A stretch of 12,872 bases of DNA, taken from NCBI GenBank assembly GCA_964577715.1, contig CAZOAA010000039.1, positions 1 to 12,872 of the forward strand, read 5' to 3'. The position numbers and the translations under genes were made by a program. Under the pieces are notes generated by a model. The model searched no databases. It was not told the DNA's origin and saw nothing but the letters and a program-made list of their open reading frames with translations. Below are positions 7,342 to 12,872 of this stretch, piece by piece. How positions within the stretch are numbered: position 1 is the first letter of the stretch; the number at the start of each line of letters is the position of its first letter. The DNA is from SUP05 sp964577715. Its GTDB lineage: Bacteria; Pseudomonadota; Gammaproteobacteria; PS1; Pseudothioglobaceae.

Positions 7342-8931
7342 TTAGTTTCCGTCTGAACTTACACCATATTCTAGGTCGGCTATTTTTGTAGATTTATCTA
7401 CATACTCTTGCCTATACTCATCTTTCAACCTCTCAAATATAAGGTTTCCTTCTGGTGTATTTTTTTCTGCTTTAGCTATTTCTCCCCATCTGCTTTTAGG
7501 CATACTAACATAAAGCACAAAGCAACGCTGCAGACCTTCTACTTCAGAAGCACGATACTGTGGCTGATCTAACATTGGTTTATCTGTCAAGCACCGAGTA
7601 ATGTCTGTATGCTTAACATATCCTAATTCTTCTGTCAACTTTCTCAGAGGCGTCCCGTGAAATGGTACAAATGCATACATATTTTGATTATCAGCATCAA
7701 TATGCCTATTCAACTCAACAGTATCCATGGCTAAACTTCTTGTTTCATATGGGAAGCCAGTAATATTATTAACACTATACTGAACTCCATATTTATGTGG
7801 TATTTTTAGTTTTTTAATAATATCTTTATTTTTAAACTCTCTTATTAAATATTTCTTTCGAAACTCTTCATTACCATGCTCCATTCCAAATGAGATTCTG
7901 TGCAATCCAATATTTGCTAACTTCTCTATTTTTTTATCATTAATCGTCTCTGGTCTTGTTTGCATCCAAAATGGTAGCTTAATATCTTGGTACATTTCAC
8001 AAAATTCATCAAGCTCTTTGGTGCTCATTGCTAGAAATGTATCTGCCCAAAAATAAGCATATTCCATTTGGTAATTTTCAACAAAGTGCTTTAGTTCTTT
8101 ATGAACTAAGTTTACATCCTTTTTTCTAAAAAAACTACTACTTCCATTATTTTTATAAAAATCTATCTGTGTTGGTGAGTTACAATATGCACATTTATAT
8201 GGGCAACCCCTAATGGTTTCTATAGGCAACATTCTATACCATTTACCAGCCATAGGTCTATACAGCCTTTGATCTTCAAACAATGATATATCAATCATAG
8301 GCATACTGTTTATATCAACTGGATCGGTAACAGTATTCTTTATCAATCTCCCATCTTCCGTCTTAACCCATAAATTAGTAACATTTTCATATTTCATACC
8401 TCTTCCAATTCGGTATGCAAGATCAATTAATGCATTTTCACCTTCACCAACACACACCATATCAACAAGATTGTTTGCAATCACTAAATCTGGTGCAAAT
8501 GTAGGAAATACACCTCCAACAATAACAGGAATTCTCCTGTTATTTACCTTATCCTTTATGGAATCAAGAAGTTTTAGTCCTAAGTTCCACATATCTTCTG
8601 TAGTTGACATTGCGATTAGGTCAGGACAAAAATCATCTACTTCCTTTTGCAAATCGTCAAACCAAGAGGTATCTTTCATGGTTATGCCTTTTTCAGTCGG
8701 ATCATAATCTGCAACATTAAGATTGTCTGCCTTTGATCCATCTGAATCAATACCATAATCCATAGAATAATAAGTAGCATCAAACAATCTAACTTTATGC
8801 CCTTCACGTTTCAATAAGGCATTAAAAAGAGCAATAGCGGGTGGTAGCATATTCATGCCAAATGTGTTTGGATAAATAAATAGTATATTTATTGGATTAG
8901 TGCTATGACGCGGAAAAATAATATTTTGCAT
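7342..8931 (-). CDS. B12-binding-type radical SAM enzyme
   Basis: A 529-residue radical SAM protein with an N-terminal Rossmann-like domain of the cobalamin-binding type. The N-terminal half shows ILFIYPNTFGMNMLPPAIAL (15-34), EGHKVRLFDA (43-52), IVGGVFPTFAPD (137-148) and VCVGEGENALI (159-169), all typical of B12-binding radical SAM proteins. As in many of them, the DxHxxG cobalamin motif is not present. The 4Fe-4S cluster motif CxxxCxxC is C243, C247 and C250 in IRGCPYKCAYCNSP. Further barrel elements are FWMQTRPE, HRISFGMEHG and NITGFPYET. Such enzymes methylate unactivated carbons or rearrange substrates. The ATG is 1 nt beyond the stop of the cytidylyltransferase, so the two are probably translated together. 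I infer action on the same sugar or its glycan; the reaction is unknown. Confidence 0.9.
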   Translation of the reverse strand: MQNIIFPRHSTNPINILFIYPNTFGMNMLPPAIALFNALLKREGHKVRLFDATYYSMDYGIDSDGSKADNLNVADYDPTEKGITMKDTSWFDDLQKEVDDFCPDLIAMSTTEDMWNLGLKLLDSIKDKVNNRRIPVIVGGVFPTFAPDLVIANNLVDMVCVGEGENALIDLAYRIGRGMKYENVTNLWVKTEDGRLIKNTVTDPVDINSMPMIDISLFEDQRLYRPMAGKWYRMLPIETIRGCPYKCAYCNSPTQIDFYKNNGSSSFFRKKDVNLVHKELKHFVENYQMEYAYFWADTFLAMSTKELDEFCEMYQDIKLPFWMQTRPETINDKKIEKLANIGLHRISFGMEHGNEEFRKKYLIREFKNKDIIKKLKIPHKYGVQYSVNNITGFPYETRSLAMDTVELNRHIDADNQNMYAFVPFHGTPLRKLTEELGYVKHTDITRCLTDKPMLDQPQYRASEVEGLQRCFVLYVSMPKSRWGEIAKAEKNTPEGNLIFERLKDEYRQEYVDKSTKIADLEYGVSSDGN

Positions 8932-8932
8932 A

Positions 8933-9676
8933 TTATTTTACTTTCATTAATTTTTCTACATTGATCAAATCGGCTATTGTATCAACTGCATGTGTCTGAT
9001 GTTTTGTTGGAACCATCTTAATCTTCAATCCATATTCTAAAACACGCAACATGTCTATTGATTCCATTTTTTCCAAAGGCGTTGGATCCATATTTGTATA
9101 ATCTATAAGAAATTTTCTTGTAAAAGGAATAACACAAACCTGTTTTTTCATTAGAACATTTTTCTTTCTATCTTGAGAAGGAATTGGTTCTCTAGAAAAA
9201 TATATTGCATTACTTTGTTGGTCGCACACTACTTTAATGCAATTTTTGTCTTCAAATTCTTCTATAGTCTCAATATCTCCCAATAAATTTGTAATCAAAA
9301 CATTAGGATCATTTAACATCGGCATTACTGCCTCTTTAATCATATCAGGATGAGTCATTGGTTCATCGCCTTGAACCATTACTACAATTTCATATTGTAT
9401 GCCATCCTGTTCCTCAACATATTCTAGTGCTTCTGCACAACGATCTGATGCACGCTCATGATGATCACCAGTCATTACTGATTCCCCACCAATTGACTCT
9501 ACATACTCTTTAATTTCCTTATCACAGGTTGCAACAACTGTTTTGCTTACTATATCACACTTTTTTACCCGTTCATAAACATGACCAATCATAGGCTTTC
9601 CTAATATTTTCTTCAACGGCTTACCCGGAAACCTACTACTACCCATTCTAGCTGGAATAATGGCTAATATTTTCAT
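8933..9676 (-). CDS. KdsB-family CMP-3-deoxy-ulosonic acid synthetase (cytidylyltransferase)
   Basis: A 247-residue cytidylyltransferase, the size of KdsB, which couples CTP to Kdo to give CMP-Kdo. Conserved elements are IPARMGSSRFPGKPL (7-21), the CTP loop; VQGDEP (101-106) with metal-ligand D104; IYFSREPIP (158-166); and HAVDTIADL (229-237) with D232. Two KdsB sugar-side motifs are altered. The H.SGT(E/D)R block is HHERASDR (72-79), and the usual HLGIYGYR-type block is KQVCVIPFTR (178-187), lacking the His and the aromatic residues. I therefore expect a related ulosonic acid rather than Kdo itself. Its neighbours, an aldolase and a phosphatase upstream, fit this. Starts 46 nt after the FkbM stop with only a weak AGG ribosome site. 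Confidence 0.85.
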   Translation of the reverse strand: MKILAIIPARMGSSRFPGKPLKKILGKPMIGHVYERVKKCDIVSKTVVATCDKEIKEYVESIGGESVMTGDHHERASDRCAEALEYVEEQDGIQYEIVVMVQGDEPMTHPDMIKEAVMPMLNDPNVLITNLLGDIETIEEFEDKNCIKVVCDQQSNAIYFSREPIPSQDRKKNVLMKKQVCVIPFTRKFLIDYTNMDPTPLEKMESIDMLRVLEYGLKIKMVPTKHQTHAVDTIADLINVEKLMKVK

Positions 9677-9722
9677 GTAAAACCTATTGTTAAAAAAATT
9701 TCTAAGAAGAGTGAATTATATA

Positions 9723-10508
9723 CTACTTAATTTCTGGTATTTTGAAAAAAATTAAGTTCAAAGTTCCGCCTGAACCTCTACAACCATTTAATTTTCTTAT
9801 ATCGACAAAATTCATGCGGATTCCGGATACCAATTCAAGTCTAAACCCAATACTGGAAAAAAAATTAATAATATTGTTACATGAATCTACCTCCAGAAGA
9901 GAGCATTCAACTAATATTGAGCGAACCTCATGCTTTTCAAATAAATACCTGCCGCCATAAACCACCCTCTCTTCAATTCCATCAACATCTATTTTTATAT
10001 GGTTTGGTACTGGTAAATCGTATAGTTCCCACATGTTATCAATTGTATTTCCTAATACCTTTAGAATACTTTCTATATTAATCATGGCAGATTGGGAAAC
10101 TTTACTGTCTATAGAATTATGAGATGATCCAGAATCAATACTAGAAATCGACAAATTCTCTATTTTTACTCTATCAGTGAGAGCAATATTTAACGGCACT
10201 ATTTTATCAGCAAAATTATTAGCTATAATGTTATCACACAAAACAGAATAGTTCGTCCATAGAGGTTCTACAGATATAACTTGATTTCCACGACTCCCTG
10301 CGTACATACTATAAGTGCCAATATTTGCACCAATATCCAGAAACACATCGCTTTTATTAAAGCTATTTATCCATTCAATAGTATCAGGCTCCGATGATAG
10401 CATCCCCTTAGAACGACCTAAAACCTTCACATTTGGCGTATAAAATTTTAAGTTGTATTTTTTTTGAGCATAATAAGGAGTAAACAACATATATAGAGAG
10501 ACTCTCAA
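9723..10508 (-). CDS. FkbM-family methyltransferase, probably 3' part of a split beta-grasp fusion
   Basis: A SAM-dependent methyltransferase of the FkbM family, 261 residues if read from the TTG at 10506-10508. Motif I is VFLDIGANIGTYSMYA (55-70), the acidic residue is E81 in SVEPLW, and the family signature is IKIDVDGIEERVV (171-183). Shared blocks SSE.DTI.W.N, EPLW.N.SVLC.N and R(G)..GT.NLIF show it is a close paralogue of the gene at 4954-6018. The TTG overlaps the TGA of the beta-grasp ORF (TTGA), but no good ribosome site precedes it. An in-frame ATG at 10488-10490 is an alternative start. One extra T in the T8 run would join it to the upstream ORF as a 357-residue protein, close to the paralogue's 354. 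The substrate is unknown, likely a sugar hydroxyl. Confidence 0.88.
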   Translation of the reverse strand: MRVSLYMLFTPYYAQKKYNLKFYTPNVKVLGRSKGMLSSEPDTIEWINSFNKSDVFLDIGANIGTYSMYAGSRGNQVISVEPLWTNYSVLCDNIIANNFADKIVPLNIALTDRVKIENLSISSIDSGSSHNSIDSKVSQSAMINIESILKVLGNTIDNMWELYDLPVPNHIKIDVDGIEERVVYGGRYLFEKHEVRSILVECSLLEVDSCNNIINFFSSIGFRLELVSGIRMNFVDIRKLNGCRGSGGTLNLIFFKIPEIK

Positions 10509-10795
10509 AAAAAAGTATTAAAATATCGTTTTACTTCTTTTAAAAAAAGAAAAATATTGTTCAAATATTTCTTAAATACACTAAGATTTTGTAATTTTCT
10601 TGCATTGATATCAATATCAATCGAACTTTTGTCAGGAATATTGTTTTCATAATCTTTATATGAAATACTTTTTTTATTTACTCTAATAGAACAATCATAT
10701 TTATCAAGCTTTAAGTACCTATCTGAAAGAAGATCGTGAAACGAGACAAAGTCTTCTGTCACAATAGTGTTTCCATTTATATTTATACTCTTCAT
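10505..10795 (-). CDS. Small beta-grasp (TGS/ThiS-like) protein, probably 5' part of split FkbM fusion
   Basis: A 96-residue protein. Residues 1-62 have the beta-grasp layout: hairpin SININGNTIVT (3-13), helix FHDLLSDRYL (19-28), RVNKK (38-42), I44, Y49, I53, D55 and final strand SSIDI (57-61). From N40 to I61 these key positions align without gaps with N37 to I58 of the FkbM fusion at 4954-6018. Residues 70-96 are a basic, aromatic helix that matches the linker of that fusion. The protein lacks a terminal Gly-Gly, so a ThiS/MoaD sulfur-carrier role is not supported. The ATG overlaps the aldolase stop (ATGA). It ends with TGA created inside a run of eight T. It is either a free-standing partner of the methyltransferase or its frame-shifted N-terminus; I favour the second. 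Confidence 0.75.
   Translation of the reverse strand: MKSININGNTIVTEDFVSFHDLLSDRYLKLDKYDCSIRVNKKSISYKDYENNIPDKSSIDIDINARKLQNLSVFKKYLNNIFLFLKEVKRYFNTFF
10507..10514 (-). repeat. T8 homopolymer at the beta-grasp/FkbM frame junction
   Basis: On the minus strand the eight T give ACT TTT TTT TGA, ending the beta-grasp ORF. Nine T (or six) would read through as TTG AGA GTC into the methyltransferase frame. The tract therefore sits exactly where slippage of DNA or RNA polymerase would switch between split and fused products. Confidence 0.9.
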
Positions 10796-11571
10796 GTCTT
10801 CATACTAAAGTTAATACTAGGTCTTGTGGCTGAATGATTTAAAAAAACAGAATCCATTGAATAAGCAATAAAACGATAACCTTCTCCAATCCTAATCTGA
10901 AGATCTTTACTTGATGGTCTAACAATGTGCATACCACAAGGTATTTTTGCTAGAACTGATTTTTGTTTAATAATATCTATGACTGCAATAAAATTTTTAT
11001 CTTCAAAGTTAGCCGTTATTCCCATAGAGGCTGATAAATCATAAGGCCCAATCATTATTGCATCAAGATCTTCAACTCTAAGTATATTATCCAACTCATC
11101 GACAGCATTTACATTTTCAATCATGGCAATTAGAAGTGGCTTTTGTGCCTCTAAAACATACTCATCAAAATATTTTCCAAATAAATTTGCCCTTGTAAAA
11201 GCCACTCCACGGTTGCCAGATGGTGGCCACCTTGTTATGTCTCTAATTTTTTGTAGCTGTTCTGCATTTTCCACCATTGGTACAATAATGCCACCTGCTC
11301 CTGAATCTAATGCCTGCTTACAATCTTTAACCTTGCCTTCTGCAACTCTCACTAATGGCAATGTACGTCCAAGCTCTAATGCACGGAATAAATCTGGAAG
11401 CTGATGCGTGGAGATGGAGCCATGTTCCATATCCACTGCTATCCAATCATATCCTGCTTTACCCATAATTTCAGCAATTGAAGCATGAGGAACCTGTATC
11501 CAACTACCAATACTGCAGCCGCCATTGGCAAGATTTTCTCTGATTGAATTTATTACCTTTAGCCTATTCAT
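10792..11571 (-). CDS. HpcH/HpaI-family pyruvate aldolase
   Basis: A 259-residue metal-dependent class II aldolase of the HpcH/HpaI (2-dehydro-3-deoxyglucarate aldolase) family, close to the usual length. Family residues, counting from the ATG at 11569-11571, are H50 in DMEHG, R75 in LVRVAEG, the GAGGIIVPMVE block (91-101), metal ligands E152 in MIENV and D178 in IGPYDLSAS, and the RG.AF.RA segment (121-128). I chose this ATG because it forms a TAATG overlap with the phosphatase stop. The longer reading to a TTG at 11598 would add nine residues inside that gene. These enzymes join or split pyruvate and an aldehyde at a 2-keto-3-deoxy acid. Beside a CMP-ulosonate synthetase and a phosphatase, it may build the ulosonic acid skeleton, instead of a PEP-dependent synthase. 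The direction and substrate are inferred. Confidence 0.9.
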   Translation of the reverse strand: MNRLKVINSIRENLANGGCSIGSWIQVPHASIAEIMGKAGYDWIAVDMEHGSISTHQLPDLFRALELGRTLPLVRVAEGKVKDCKQALDSGAGGIIVPMVENAEQLQKIRDITRWPPSGNRGVAFTRANLFGKYFDEYVLEAQKPLLIAMIENVNAVDELDNILRVEDLDAIMIGPYDLSASMGITANFEDKNFIAVIDIIKQKSVLAKIPCGMHIVRPSSKDLQIRIGEGYRFIAYSMDSVFLNHSATRPSINFSMKT

Positions 11572-12206
11572 TATAGAAAATTCCCAATCATTCGACAATC
11601 TAACCGCTCTTGCAACTGTTTATTTAGACTTGTTTTTCTAAGTATAAAAGTAATTAGGTTCTGTTTAGAGGCTTTATAATCACTATTAGAGTCGCCAATC
11701 ATTACTGCCTGCTGTGGATTAATATTATACATATCTAGTAAAATTGCAACTGCCTTAGCCTTTCCAATAGGAGATCCAATAACTTGTTTAAAATATACAT
11801 CTATATTTAACTGTGAGAGAATATCTTCAATCTCTTGTTGTGGTGTCGCTGTTACAAGAAAAAACTGTTGTTGTTTATAATTATTTCTTAAATAATCATA
11901 CACTCCTTCTACCCATGGAGAGTTAACCACCTTCTGTTTTACTAATAATGAAAACTTTTCTGCATACTCAGAAACCAACTCTACTGATTGATCTTGACCT
12001 GCCCAATTAAGATATATTGGCAATTTATCAAAACGAGACATACCTCCATATTTTTCATGATGCGCCTTTACTTTTCTTGCCACATCATCACCAAATGATA
12101 AAAATAATTTCTCAAATGCATCTGACTTGATTTCAACTGAATCCTTAATTACTCCATCAAAATCCCAGAATACGTTCCTTGTTTTTTCAATAAAATTAAC
12201 ACTCAT
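11571..12206 (-). CDS. HAD-superfamily phosphatase
   Basis: A 211-residue haloacid-dehalogenase-type hydrolase with an alpha-helical cap inserted after motif I, as in phosphoglycolate-phosphatase-like enzymes. Motif I is FWDFDGVIKDS with nucleophile D15 and D17. Motif II is T119 in FFLVTATP. The motif III lysine is K149 or K151 in SPIGKAKA. Motif IV is MIGDSNSD with D172 and D176. All catalytic positions are present. It lies 9 nt after the epimerase remnant and overlaps the aldolase start (TAATG). It probably removes phosphate from a sugar precursor or from the phosphorylated product of the aldolase step, comparable to KdsC in Kdo synthesis, although it is longer than KdsC and of a different HAD subtype. 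The substrate is unknown. Confidence 0.9.
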   Translation of the reverse strand: MSVNFIEKTRNVFWDFDGVIKDSVEIKSDAFEKLFLSFGDDVARKVKAHHEKYGGMSRFDKLPIYLNWAGQDQSVELVSEYAEKFSLLVKQKVVNSPWVEGVYDYLRNNYKQQQFFLVTATPQQEIEDILSQLNIDVYFKQVIGSPIGKAKAVAILLDMYNINPQQAVMIGDSNSDYKASKQNLITFILRKTSLNKQLQERLDCRMIGNFL

Positions 12207-12215
12207 AGATCTGTA

Positions 12216-12827
12216 TTAATGGTTAATCTCATTAATTACTTGTAATAGCCCTTGCCCTAAATCAACATGCATAGGTGGAATATATTTCCTTCCCAGCTTC
12301 GGCTGATAAGCGTAAGGAGTTCTTACGTAATGCCCCGCATATTTATCATCAACAAACCTTACCGATTCCGCTGAAAGACCTAATATTTCAGACAGTATTT
12401 TCAACATATCAATCACTTTCATTGGCTCTTGCCCTGTTAATACTATACTCTCATTGACAAACTTATCACATAAAACCTCAACACTAGCACGTGCGGCATC
12501 CTCTACATGTATATATTCTCTCATTGCGTTAATATCTCCTTCATAGCCAACAACGCCATTTTCTAAAGCTGATTTTACAATTCTATACAAGCCATTAGTT
12601 TCATCTGCTCTAGGACCATAAAGTGAGCCATATCTCAGAACTGTATAATCCAGCCCATATACTCTTTTAAATTCTTCAATATAGGCCTCTGATGACTGTT
12701 TACTACAACGATAAAATCCACCTTCTCGACTATGTACATAGATAGTACTGGCATATATAAATCTCTTTACCTTGTGGATTCGACATGCCTCTAATACATT
12801 AAAATTTCCTAATATATTAAGGGTCAA
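12216..12827 (-). pseudogene. 5'-truncated NAD-dependent sugar epimerase/dehydratase
   Basis: The remaining 203 codons match the middle and C-terminal part of an extended SDR sugar epimerase. Numbered from the nominal TTG, they include NILGNFNVLEACR (4-16), the catalytic region YAST (25-28) and Y39xxxK43 in FYRCSK, then LRYGSLYGPR and a late epimerase segment. The N-terminal Rossmann part with GxxGxxG, about 65-80 residues, is absent. Upstream, an in-frame TAA stands at 12834-12836, and the other two frames also close within the last 50 bases, so a simple frameshift does not recover it. The nominal start is a TTG without ribosome site. Similarity stops where a GGGTCAAGAC-type sequence begins on the plus strand (12821), suggesting an insertion or recombination junction. 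The gene is probably non-functional, unless its 5' part is found beyond an inserted element and is expressed separately. Confidence 0.75.
12798..12827 (-). promoter_or_regulatory. Possible outward hybrid promoter at the junction
   Basis: On the minus strand TTGACC (12822-12827, five of six consensus bases) lies in the foreign-looking end. TTTAAT (12798-12803, five of six) lies in the epimerase remnant, with an 18-bp spacer. If 12821-12872 is an inserted end, this would form a new promoter that could drive the phosphatase-to-radical-SAM operon. Confidence 0.35.
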
Positions 12828-12872
12828 GACAACTTAAGCATGTTTAAAAACCTGTTAAAGTACTGTCATGAC
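12821..12872. mobile_element. Possible insertion-sequence end (tentative)
   Basis: The epimerase reading stops matching its family at about 12820. From there the sequence begins ggGTCAAGACAACTTAAG, resembling a terminal inverted repeat starting with GGG, and runs to the window edge with stops in all minus-strand frames. The flanking target (12811-12820) is pure A/T. No transposase or second end is visible in 52 bases, so the call is inference. Confidence 0.35.

Noticed and set aside
9715..9720. TATAAT on the minus strand between the FkbM and cytidylyltransferase genes
   Set aside because: No acceptable -35 element lies 15-19 bp upstream. A single -10 match is expected by chance in such AT-rich DNA.
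10505..10795. Sulfur-carrier (ThiS/MoaD) function for the small beta-grasp protein
   Set aside because: No terminal Gly-Gly, no adenylating partner enzyme nearby, and the fused paralogue buries this end inside a linker.
11572..11598. TTG start for the aldolase at 11598
   Set aside because: It would lengthen the overlap with the phosphatase to 28 nt. The ATG at 11571 forms a TAATG junction and the expected protein length.
12827..12872. Simple frameshift explaining the missing epimerase N-terminus
   Set aside because: All three minus-strand frames carry stops in this stretch and none gives Rossmann-fold residues.

Overview
The window is an AT-rich stretch of a Gram-negative bacterial surface-glycan locus (O-antigen, capsule or flagellin glycan). 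Every gene I can support is on the minus strand, so transcription runs from the right edge to the left edge. The species cannot be fixed from the sequence. A gammaproteobacterium or another AT-rich marine or host-associated Gram-negative fits the pseudaminic-acid genes and the many Asn/Lys/Ile codons. No tRNA, rRNA, CRISPR array or complete mobile element was seen.

Right-hand module (12872 to 7342, read leftwards). It starts with a 5'-truncated NAD-dependent sugar epimerase whose missing end abuts a sequence resembling an insertion-sequence terminus. Then come a HAD phosphatase, an HpcH/HpaI-type pyruvate aldolase, a small beta-grasp (TGS/ThiS-like) protein, an FkbM-type methyltransferase, a KdsB-family cytidylyltransferase and a B12-binding-type radical SAM enzyme. 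Most of these genes overlap or nearly touch (TAATG, ATGA, TTGA, 1-nt gap). Aldolase plus phosphatase plus CMP-sugar synthetase suggests a route to a CMP-activated 3-deoxy-2-ulosonic acid that uses an aldolase rather than a PEP-dependent synthase (KdsA/NeuB/PseI type). The radical SAM and FkbM enzymes would be tailoring enzymes. This pathway is inferred.

A 274-bp intergenic region (7068-7341) holds a good sigma70-like promoter for the left-hand module (7067 to 1). That module contains pseB, a second FkbM methyltransferase with a fused N-terminal beta-grasp domain, a two-part glycosyltransferase with a sialyltransferase-like C-terminal half, pseC, a GNAT acetyltransferase, an aldo/keto reductase, and a large glycosyltransferase-like gene that runs off the left edge. 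These are the early steps of CMP-pseudaminic acid synthesis plus probable transferases. pseF, pseG and pseI are not in the window and may lie beyond the left edge.

The most unusual feature is the beta-grasp/FkbM pair. One copy (4954-6018) is a single 354-residue protein. The other is split into a 96-residue beta-grasp ORF and a 261-residue methyltransferase that meet exactly at a run of eight T. One added T would fuse them into a 357-residue protein of the same design. This could be a phase-variable or slippage-controlled gene, a fresh frameshift, or a homopolymer sequencing error. The fused paralogue carries its own perfect 21-bp in-frame tandem duplication inside the beta-grasp domain.
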